Shown in pieces: positions 27,027-34,186 of a stretch of DNA of 64,000 nt (positions are counted from its first letter, which is position 1; each line of letters opens with the position of its first letter). Position numbers and translations under genes: made by a program. The notes beneath the pieces are model-generated. The model was given only the letters and a program-made list of their open reading frames with translations, was not told the DNA's origin and made no database searches. The DNA is taken from assembly GCA_964446115.1 (NCBI GenBank), contig CAYUNE010000008.1:62001-126000 (forward strand), written 5' to 3'. The DNA comes from CAYUNE01 sp964446115 (GTDB lineage: Bacteria > Desulfobacterota > Desulfobulbia > Desulfobulbales > Desulfobulbaceae).

Positions 27027-27531
27027 TTCTTCTCCTTCATCAAAACAAGTGATGAATTCCATCAAAATATGTGTAGCTACACTACAGGTAAATATGGAAA
27101 TTTGTCAACAAAAAGTGAAGCCTCATTCATTTTTTTCAGCTGAATTCCCTGATAATTTATTGATTAAATGGGTAAATCAGCGAACGAAATAGGCCGGTTA
27201 ACAACCGGGTGTTTCCCAAATGCCCGGATGCTGGTCATCTTATCGACCGTTTGGCTGCCGGCATTGAGGCGGAGGAAAAATTTTTCACAATTGCCTTTGC
27301 CGTCAAACGGGGAAGGGGGGATACAAAAAAAGTGTTGTGGTAAAAAACCGGGCGATTGGGTATTAACAGGTTTTCTGCCCGCCAATGGAGAGTTTCAAGG
27401 TTCCGGCAGGACCCCTGAAGACAAACCGCGTATTTATCCGGCGGAGACGACGCGGAAAATAGTTCCGGCGTCATTTCCCCGCACCGGGAGCAGGAAATCC
27501 ACATCAACGACACCCAAAGGGAGGAACGGAC
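27027..27531 (+). other. Intergenic region between nuoA and the lysine-rich gene
   Basis: These 505 nt carry the nuo promoter region at the left and the leader of the lysine-rich gene at the right. I see no gene: the short open frames on both strands lack plausible start sites and recognisable sequence. A small perfect hairpin, CCGGTT-aac-AACCGG, lies at 27194-27208. The left 150 nt are clearly AT-rich. Confidence 0.5.
27071..27108 (-). promoter_or_regulatory. Candidate nuo promoter with overlapping palindromic operator
   Basis: On the minus strand TTGACA (27108-27103) is followed after 18 nt by TAGTGT (27084-27079), a weak -10. A perfect 12-bp palindrome GTGTAGCTACAC (27071-27082) overlaps the -10 and lies about 45 nt upstream of the nuoA start. 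A repressor or redox regulator could bind it; which one is unknown. Confidence 0.35.
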
Positions 27532-27729
27532 ATGGGTAAGAAGAAGGACAAGAAAAAGGCAAAGAAAAAAAGTGACGAAAAAAAGGCGAAAAAGCCCGTC
27601 CTGAAAAAAAAGGAGCAGAAAAAAAAGAAGAAAAAAGAAAAGGCCAAAAAAGAGGCCGTGAAAAAAAAGGAAAAAAAGGGCGGCAAGAAAGATTCCGGGA
27701 AAAAGAAGAAAAAGAAGAAAAAGAAATAA
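27532..27729 (+). CDS. Extremely lysine-rich 65-residue protein
   Basis: 41 of 65 residues are lysine, with the rest mainly Ala, Glu, Asp, Gly and Ser; there is no aromatic residue and no cysteine. The last nine residues are all lysine. GGGAGGAA sits 6-7 nt before the ATG, a strong ribosome site, which argues for translation rather than a chance purine-rich tract. The composition resembles histone-H1-like or polylysine nucleoid proteins, so nucleic-acid binding or polyanion condensation is a plausible inference, but no family motif is visible. It is followed by two hairpins and an MFS transporter gene 92 nt downstream on the same strand. Confidence 0.7.
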   Translation: MGKKKDKKKAKKKSDEKKAKKPVLKKKEQKKKKKKEKAKKEAVKKKEKKGGKKDSGKKKKKKKKK

Positions 27730-27753
27730 TACAGGCGTAATGTAATTTTTCGT

Positions 27754-27791
27754 GGGAGTTCATCGGAATCTCTTGTTTTCGGTGAACTCCC
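27754..27791 (+). repeat. Inverted repeat after the lysine-rich gene
   Basis: The arms GGGAGTTCATCG (27754-27765) and CGGTGAACTCCC (27780-27791) pair over 12 positions with one G-T wobble and a 14-nt loop. It starts 24 nt after the stop codon. No T-run follows on the plus strand, so it is not a textbook terminator; it could stabilise or attenuate the transcript. Confidence 0.55.
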
Positions 27792-27793
27792 CG

Positions 27794-27812
27794 ACAGCCG
27801 GATCCCGGCTGT
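27794..27812 (+). repeat. Second hairpin just upstream of the MFS gene start
   Basis: ACAGCCGG and CCGGCTGT form a perfect 8-bp stem with a 3-nt loop, ending 9 nt before the ATG at 27822. The position overlaps where a ribosome site would be, and no Shine-Dalgarno is visible there, so the hairpin could limit translation. Confidence 0.5.
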
Positions 27813-27821
27813 GAACCGGTC

Positions 27822-29264
27822 ATGCGCTCTCCCTTTGCCCTTCGCAATATTCGACTTTTCATCTGCCTGCGGGTTTTTTTTAACTCCCGCTTCTATTACC
27901 CGGTTTTTACCATTATCTTTCTCGACTACGGCCTGAGCATCGAGCAGTTTTCGGTACTGAACGCGGTGTGGGCAGCCACCATTGTCATCTCCGAGGTGCC
28001 GTCCGGGGCCCTGGCCGACGTCATGGGGCGAAAAACCCTGCTGGTGCTCACCGCGGTGGGCATGGTGCTTGAGATGACGATCATCGCCTTTGTTCCCCTG
28101 GGTAACGGCAAGGTCGTCTTTTTTGCCTTTCTGCTTAACCGCATCTTCTCCGGACTGGCCGAGGCCATGGCATCCGGAGCCGATGAGGCGCTTGCCTACG
28201 ATACCCTGAAAGAACACGGCCTGGAAAAGGAATGGGGCAGGGTGCTGGATATTCAGCTCCGCATCCGGTCCGCCGGCTATATCCTGGTGATGACCATTGG
28301 CGGCCTGGTCTACGATCCCGACGGACTGCGCCGTATCGGCGAGCTTCTCGGTGTCTCCATTGTCCTGGATCAGCAGACCACCATGCGCTTTCCCGTCTAC
28401 CTGACATTGGTATCCGCTTTTCTGGCCCTGATCGCCGCCCTGCTCATGCACGAAAGGCCGGGGCCGCAGAGCTCCCTGACGGTACAAGCCGCCATCGGAC
28501 GGGCCTCCCGGCTCATCGGCCGGGCAGCCCGATGGACCGTTACCATGCCCCTGGTACTGGTCATCATCCTTTTCGGCACCTGTTTCGACCATATCATGCG
28601 GATGCTCGTCACCCTCAACAGTCAGTATTATCGCATCATCGGGCTTCCCGAAGCCTCATACGGACTCATCGGTTCCATGATAGCGGTCATCGGCATCTTT
28701 GTGCCCCGCGGAGCCAGGTACATGGCTGAACACTGGTCTCCGGTCACCAATGTGATTATTCTTGGTGTCGTCACTCTGGTTGCCCTGGCGGGATTGCCGC
28801 TCATGCTGCCGTTTTTCGGTATAGTCTTCATGGTGATGATCTTCATGGTGATGATGAGCAATTCCTTTTTTATGAGCCACTATCTCAACCACATCACCGC
28901 CTCGGAAATGCGGGCCACGGTGTTGAGTTTCAAAGGCCTTGTCTTTAATCTGGCCTACAGCGGGATCGGCCTTATGTATGGATTGTTTTTCACGTTGAGC
29001 CGGGGTATTGCCGATGGCAATGAAGACGCGGTTTTTCAGCAGTCGCTGCTCTGGTTTCCGGTCTACTTCCTTGTTTTGCTCGGCGGCCTGTTGCTCCTTG
29101 GCAGGCGGCTGTTGGGTCAAGGTGGGGGGAAAGATCTGTGTCGCCTCCATCACTGCACCGGAAAATCGTCAGCGGATGGGCAGGGCTCCGCATTGTACCG
29201 CTTGGTTGCGAGCCCTGGGAGGCAGGGAGAATCAAACAGCTCAAAGCAGGAGGAAATGCAATGA
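27822..29264 (+). CDS. MFS family transporter
   Basis: This 480-residue membrane protein has 12 likely TM segments. The MFS motif A-like sequence in the loop between TM2 and TM3 is GALADVMGRKTLL. A long central loop (about residues 150-185) with VYDPDGLRRIGELLG separates the halves. The substrate is not recognisable. No Shine-Dalgarno precedes the ATG and a hairpin ends 9 nt upstream. The last 40 residues are polar and of low complexity (SSADGQGSALYRLV...QEEMQ). Its stop overlaps the fumC start (ATG 29261), coupling the two genes; this could point to a dicarboxylate-related substrate, but that is only positional. Confidence 0.85.
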   Translation: MRSPFALRNIRLFICLRVFFNSRFYYPVFTIIFLDYGLSIEQFSVLNAVWAATIVISEVPSGALADVMGRKTLLVLTAVGMVLEMTIIAFVPLGNGKVVFFAFLLNRIFSGLAEAMASGADEALAYDTLKEHGLEKEWGRVLDIQLRIRSAGYILVMTIGGLVYDPDGLRRIGELLGVSIVLDQQTTMRFPVYLTLVSAFLALIAALLMHERPGPQSSLTVQAAIGRASRLIGRAARWTVTMPLVLVIILFGTCFDHIMRMLVTLNSQYYRIIGLPEASYGLIGSMIAVIGIFVPRGARYMAEHWSPVTNVIILGVVTLVALAGLPLMLPFFGIVFMVMIFMVMMSNSFFMSHYLNHITASEMRATVLSFKGLVFNLAYSGIGLMYGLFFTLSRGIADGNEDAVFQQSLLWFPVYFLVLLGGLLLLGRRLLGQGGGKDLCRLHHCTGKSSADGQGSALYRLVASPGRQGESNSSKQEEMQ

Positions 29265-30652
29265 AATATCGTCTGGAACATGACACCATGGGTGAAGTAC
29301 GGGTTCCGGCAGCGCGTTTATGGGGAGCCCAGACGCAACGCAGTAAGGAAAATTTTCGCATCGGCAGCGAAAAAATGCCGCTGGGAATCATCCATGCCTT
29401 TGCTCACCTGAAAAAGGCCTGCGCCAGGGTCAACTCCGAACTCGGCAAACTGGAGAAAGAGAAGGCAAAAGCGATCATCGCCGCCTGCGATGAGATCCTC
29501 GCCGGTCGCCATGACAAAGAGTTTCCCCTGGTTGTCTGGCAAACCGGTTCGGGCACCCAGACCAACATGAACTGCAACGAGGTGATCGCCAACCTGGCGA
29601 TGCGTGCCCTGGAACAGGATCGGAGCGGGGACCGGACGGTGCATCCCAACGACCATGTCAACATGTCCCAGAGTTCAAACGATACCTTTCCGGCAGCCAT
29701 GCACATTGCCGCAGTGCTTGAGGTGGAGAAAAACCTGCTGCCGGCCATTGAACTGCTGCACGGCACCTTGACTGAAAAATCACACCAATTCCGTCATATC
29801 GTCAAGATCGGCCGCACCCATCTCATGGATGCCACACCGCTGACGCTGGGGCAGGAGATCAGTGGCTGGGCCGGTATGCTGGAGAGCAACCAACAGCAGG
29901 TGGAACAGACCCTGGAACATGTGCGGGGCCTGGCTATCGGCGGCACTGCCGTGGGCACCGGCATCAACGCTCCTGCTGATTTCGGCGTCCGGGTCAGCGA
30001 GATGGTTACCCTGGAAAGCGGCAGCCGTTTTTTTTCCGCCCCCAATAAATTCCAGGCCCTCACCTCACACGACGCCCTGGTTTTCGCCCATGGCGCCCTC
30101 AAGTCGCTGGCCGCCAGCCTCATGAAAATCGCAAACGATATCAGATGGCTGGCCAGTGGTCCCCGCTGCGGTATCGGAGAGATTACCATACCCGCCAACG
30201 AACCGGGCAGCTCGATCATGCCCGGCAAGGTCAATCCCACCCAGGCCGAGGCCGTGACCATGGTGGCCTGCCAGGTTTTCGGTAACGATGCCGCCGTCGG
30301 TTTTGCCGCCAGCCAGGGAAACTTTGAGCTCAATGTTTTCAAGCCTGTGATTATTTATAACTTTTTGCAGTCAAGTGGCCTGCTGGCCGACTGCTTGCGT
30401 TCCTTCAACGATCACTGCGTAGTCGGCATTGAACCGGTCAGGGAAAGGATCGAACATCACCTGCGTAACTCCCTCATGCTGGTAACCGCTCTCAATCCAC
30501 ATATCGGCTACGAAAAGGCGGCTCTTGTCGCCAAAACCGCCCATGCCGAAAACTGCACCCTGCGTGAGGCGGCGGTCAGACTCGGCCTTCTCACCGCAGA
30601 ACGATTCGATGAGCTGGTCAAACCTGAGAAGATGGTTGAGCCCACCGGCTGA
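29261..30652 (+). CDS. fumC: Class II fumarate hydratase
   Basis: This 463-residue protein matches class II fumarases in length, with the signature GSSIMPGKVNPTQAE, the active-site region SSNDTFPAAMHIA, IGRTHLMDATPLTLGQE, and an N-terminus KYRLEHDTMGEVRVPAARLWGA shortened in quotation here. It interconverts fumarate and malate in the cytoplasm without an iron-sulfur cluster. ATG 29261 has a strong AGGAGGAA site; the frame extends upstream to 29138 inside the transporter gene but without support. It overlaps the MFS stop by 4 nt. Confidence 0.96.
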   Translation: MKYRLEHDTMGEVRVPAARLWGAQTQRSKENFRIGSEKMPLGIIHAFAHLKKACARVNSELGKLEKEKAKAIIAACDEILAGRHDKEFPLVVWQTGSGTQTNMNCNEVIANLAMRALEQDRSGDRTVHPNDHVNMSQSSNDTFPAAMHIAAVLEVEKNLLPAIELLHGTLTEKSHQFRHIVKIGRTHLMDATPLTLGQEISGWAGMLESNQQQVEQTLEHVRGLAIGGTAVGTGINAPADFGVRVSEMVTLESGSRFFSAPNKFQALTSHDALVFAHGALKSLAASLMKIANDIRWLASGPRCGIGEITIPANEPGSSIMPGKVNPTQAEAVTMVACQVFGNDAAVGFAASQGNFELNVFKPVIIYNFLQSSGLLADCLRSFNDHCVVGIEPVRERIEHHLRNSLMLVTALNPHIGYEKAALVAKTAHAENCTLREAAVRLGLLTAERFDELVKPEKMVEPTG

Positions 30653-30866
30653 TTGCAACCGGCCGCGAGCCTGCCTCGACGTTGTGATGGACCCCCGGCC
30701 CATGGTCAGTGAAGTTGCCAAGCTCGCGGGGGACGGGTTCCATGGCGAGTTAGTCGGGCCGAAAATAACGTATTTGCGGTTGCAATTTTGAAATTTGAGG
30801 ATACATTGCAGATCTTACGGTATTTTTACTTTTATTTTTACTGAGGATCACTGCGAAACAGGGAAG

Positions 30867-32114
30867 ATGGCACTGATAGTCCAGAAATTCGGCGGCACCT
30901 CGGTGGGCTCGCCGGAAAAAATAAAGGCCGTGGCCCAAAGGGTGCTCGGATACTGCCGCGAAGGCCATCGCATGGTGGTGGTGCTGTCGGCGATGTCCGG
31001 TGAAACCGACAGGCTGGTGGCCCTGGCCCACGAAATTCAGAAGATTCCGAATCGGCGCGAAATGGACATGCTCCTGGCAACCGGTGAACAGGTCACCGTC
31101 TCGTTGTTTGCCATGGCCGTGAAAGAGGCGGGATATGATGCCGTCTCGCTGCTGGGAGACCAGGTGGCGATCCATACCGACGCAAGCCATACCAAGGCGC
31201 GCATCCGCTCCATCGACACCAGACTGATCAAAGAGCATCTCGACAAGGGCAGGGTGGTAACCATTGCCGGATTCCAGGGGGTCACCGATGATGGTGATAT
31301 CACCACGCTGGGACGCGGTGGTTCCGACACCACTGCCGTTGCCCTGGCCGCAGCACTTTCGGCCGATGCCTGTGAGATATTCACCGATGTCGAGGGAATT
31401 TTCACGACCGATCCCAATATCTGCACCAAGGCGCGCAAGATCGACACCATTACCTATGACGAAATGCTGGAACTTGCCAGTCTGGGGGCCAAGGTGCTGG
31501 ATATTCGCTCGGTGGGACTTGCCAAGCGTTTTCGCGTCCCGTTGCATGTCCGATCCACCTTTACCGAAAATGAAGGAACCTGGGTTGTTGAGGAGGAGAA
31601 AAAAATGGAGTCAATGCTGGTTTCCGGAATTACCTATAATAAAAACGAGGCGCGCATCACCGTGAACCACGTTCCGGATCAGCCCGGGGTGGCCGCCAAG
31701 ATCTTTATTCCCATTTCAGATGCCGGTATCATCGTTGACATGATCATCCAGAACACCCGTTCCGGCGATATGACTGATATGACCTTTACGGTGATGCGTT
31801 CCGATTATGAACGAGCCATGGAAATTCTGCGCAAGGTGGCCGCTGATATCGGGGCCCGTTCGGTCACCGGTGATCAGGACATCGTCAAGGTCTCCATTGT
31901 CGGCGTCGGCATGCGAAATCACTCGGGCATTGCCTCCACCATGTTTCAGGTGCTCTCCAACGAGGGAATCAACATTATGATGATCTCGACCTCGGAGATC
32001 AAAGTCTCCTGTATCATTGCGGAAAAATATACCGAGCTGGCGGTGCGCGCCCTGCATGACGCCTTTGCCCTGGACAAAAAAGACCTGCCCCTGCCGCAGG
32101 AGGAAAAATTCTAG
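30867..32114 (+). CDS. lysC: Aspartate kinase
   Basis: This 415-residue enzyme phosphorylates L-aspartate at the first step of the lysine, threonine and methionine pathways. It has the kinase motif VQKFGGTSVGS at the N-terminus, TLGRGGSDTTAVALA, FTDVEGIFTTDPN, and two C-terminal ACT domains (about 265-410) that usually bind lysine or threonine for feedback. ATG 30867 follows AGGGAAG; the frame extends to 30795 without similarity. cimA follows 45 nt downstream, suggesting a shared unit for aspartate-family and branched-chain synthesis. Confidence 0.96.
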   Translation: MALIVQKFGGTSVGSPEKIKAVAQRVLGYCREGHRMVVVLSAMSGETDRLVALAHEIQKIPNRREMDMLLATGEQVTVSLFAMAVKEAGYDAVSLLGDQVAIHTDASHTKARIRSIDTRLIKEHLDKGRVVTIAGFQGVTDDGDITTLGRGGSDTTAVALAAALSADACEIFTDVEGIFTTDPNICTKARKIDTITYDEMLELASLGAKVLDIRSVGLAKRFRVPLHVRSTFTENEGTWVVEEEKKMESMLVSGITYNKNEARITVNHVPDQPGVAAKIFIPISDAGIIVDMIIQNTRSGDMTDMTFTVMRSDYERAMEILRKVAADIGARSVTGDQDIVKVSIVGVGMRNHSGIASTMFQVLSNEGINIMMISTSEIKVSCIIAEKYTELAVRALHDAFALDKKDLPLPQEEKF

Positions 32115-32159
32115 GCGACACGGGTCAGTATCAAGCCTCAACCAAGAGGACACCATTTC

Positions 32160-33782
32160 GTGAAGACAGAAAAAACTGAAAAAAAAATCGAAATATACGA
32201 CACCACCCTGCGTGACGGTACCCAGGCGGAAAACTTCAACCTTTCCGTGCGGGACAAGATCAAGGTTACCCGCAAGCTCGACGAACTGGGCATTGATTTC
32301 ATCGAAGGCGGATGGCCGGGCTCCAACCCGCTGGCAGTTGAATATTTCAAGGCCATGCAGGATGAAAAGCTGAACCATGCGGTGCTCACCGCCTTTGGAT
32401 CGACGCGTCACTTTAAAAACAGGGTTGAGGAGGATCCCACCCTTCAGGCGCTGCTGAAGGCCGAGACCGGCGCTCTCACCGTTTTCGGCAAGACCTGGGA
32501 CATTCATGTCCATGACGCTTTGCGTATTGAGCTGGAGGATAACCTTGAGATCATTGAGGATTCCCTCTCCTTTCTGCGCCGCCATGTGGATAGGCTGATA
32601 TATGATGCCGAACATTTCTTCGACGGCTTCAAAAATAACCGGGAATATGCTCTCAAGACCATTGACGCGGCAATCAACGGCGGAGCCGATACCGTGGTTC
32701 TCTGCGATACCAACGGTGGTACTCTGCCCCAGGAAATTCCCGACATTATCACCACCATGCAGGAGCACCTGGCTGCCCGGGGGGCTGAGGTCAAACTCGG
32801 CATCCACACCCACAACGACTCCGAGGTGGCGGTCGCCAATTCACTCATGGCTCTTTCCATGGGAGTGGATCAGGTTCAGGGGACCATCAACGGTTATGGA
32901 GAACGATGCGGCAACGCCAATCTCACCTCGATTCTGCCGGCCGTTGTCTTCAAGATGGGGCTTGGCTGTGAAGCGGGCCGGCGCATCGACAAACTCTACA
33001 GTACTTCCAGGTTGGTCAATGAGCTTGCCAACCTGGCGCACAACCGCTATCAACCCTATGTGGGCGAATCCGCCTTTGCCCACAAGGGAGGAATCCATGT
33101 GAGCGCCGTGAAACGTAACCCGCTCACCTACGAGCACATTGAACCGGAAAAGGTGGGCAATATCAGAAGGATTCTCATATCCGACCAGGCGGGAAAAAGC
33201 AATGTGCTGCATAAGGCCGGGAAATACGGGCTGCAACTGGCGGACGATGATCCGATAATCTCTTCCATCGTCTCCACGCTCAAGGAACAGGAGAACAGGG
33301 GATACCAGTACGAAGGGGCCGAGGCCTCCTTTGAACTGCTCATGCGAAGGGCTCTCGGGCTGCAGCGCAGATTTTTTAAACTAGAAGGATTTCGGGTTAT
33401 TAACTACAAATATCGCATGGACAGGGCACCGCTTACCGAGGCGACCATCCGCCTCTTTGTGGGTGGGCATGAGGTGCATACCGCTTCCATGGGAGACGGA
33501 CCGGTCAATGCCCTTGACAATGCCCTGCGTAAGGCCCTGACTCGGTTCTATCCGAAGTTGGCGGAAATGGAGTTGATCGACTATAAGGTCCGGGTACTTT
33601 CCGGCGAGCATGGCACCGGTGCCAGCGTCCGGGTTCTCATCGAGAGCAAGGACAGGGATTGCCAGTGGGGAACCGTGGGTGTTTCCATCAATATTATCGA
33701 GGCAAGCTGGCAGGCCCTGGTAGACAGCATCAACTACAAATTGATGAAAGATGAAAAACTCACTCCAGGGGACACGGCCTGA
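32160..33782 (+). CDS. cimA: (R)-citramalate synthase
   Basis: This 540-residue protein starts with GTG at 32160 after an AGAGGA site. The DRE-TIM barrel motif YDTTLRDGTQAENFNLS opens the protein, and the metal-binding segment GIHTHNDSEVAVANS and GTINGYGERCGNANL follow. A C-terminal LeuA-type allosteric dimer domain starts near residue 400. The DGTQAE pattern and length fit citramalate synthase, which condenses pyruvate and acetyl-CoA toward isoleucine, rather than 2-isopropylmalate or homocitrate synthase. Confidence 0.93.
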   Translation: MKTEKTEKKIEIYDTTLRDGTQAENFNLSVRDKIKVTRKLDELGIDFIEGGWPGSNPLAVEYFKAMQDEKLNHAVLTAFGSTRHFKNRVEEDPTLQALLKAETGALTVFGKTWDIHVHDALRIELEDNLEIIEDSLSFLRRHVDRLIYDAEHFFDGFKNNREYALKTIDAAINGGADTVVLCDTNGGTLPQEIPDIITTMQEHLAARGAEVKLGIHTHNDSEVAVANSLMALSMGVDQVQGTINGYGERCGNANLTSILPAVVFKMGLGCEAGRRIDKLYSTSRLVNELANLAHNRYQPYVGESAFAHKGGIHVSAVKRNPLTYEHIEPEKVGNIRRILISDQAGKSNVLHKAGKYGLQLADDDPIISSIVSTLKEQENRGYQYEGAEASFELLMRRALGLQRRFFKLEGFRVINYKYRMDRAPLTEATIRLFVGGHEVHTASMGDGPVNALDNALRKALTRFYPKLAEMELIDYKVRVLSGEHGTGASVRVLIESKDRDCQWGTVGVSINIIEASWQALVDSINYKLMKDEKLTPGDTA

Positions 33783-34176
33783 TATTCCCGCGGACAACGA
33801 GGTGATCGATCCGGAGGACAAGCGGGTGCTTGTCCTTTTTTTATGGGGGATCATCGCCCTCATCGGCCATATGTTCGTCCCGGCAATTCTGTTGGAGGGC
33901 AGGGAAGATGGGCCCGTTCCTGCCGATATCACCTGTCCGGGGAACGATGTGTCTGCCATACGGTGCGAATATCTCCTGGGCAAACCCATGTCCATCAACA
34001 GGGCCTCGGCCGCGACCCTGACCTTGCTGCCGGGCATCGGTCCCGGCCTGGCCGAGAGAATTATCCGGTCCCGTGAGGAGCATGGTCCGATGAGCGGTCC
34101 GGCGGATCTGCTTAAGGTTCCGGGCCTGGGTCCCCGCAAGGTCGGCCGGCTGGCGGGCCGGGTCTCTTTTGACTAG
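33751..34176 (+). CDS. ComEA-like helix-hairpin-helix protein
   Basis: This 141-residue protein has one TM segment (about 27-47, LVLFLWGIIALIGHMFVPAI) and a C-terminal tandem helix-hairpin-helix domain: MSINRASAATLTLLPGIGPG and LLKVPGLGPRKVGRLAG. ComEA-type proteins bind DNA at the cell surface during transformation, but many short bacterial members have no proven role. Its start overlaps the cimA end by 32 nt, and its stop lies 10 nt before the miaA-recJ start, so all three are probably co-transcribed. Confidence 0.85.
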   Translation: MKNSLQGTRPDIPADNEVIDPEDKRVLVLFLWGIIALIGHMFVPAILLEGREDGPVPADITCPGNDVSAIRCEYLLGKPMSINRASAATLTLLPGIGPGLAERIIRSREEHGPMSGPADLLKVPGLGPRKVGRLAGRVSFD

Positions 34177-34186
34177 AAAATCCACC

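Noticed and set aside
27504..28592. Minus-strand frame rich in Phe and Ser opposite the lysine-rich gene and the MFS gene
   Set aside because: The Phe-rich part is simply the complement of lysine codons; no start site or family is visible.
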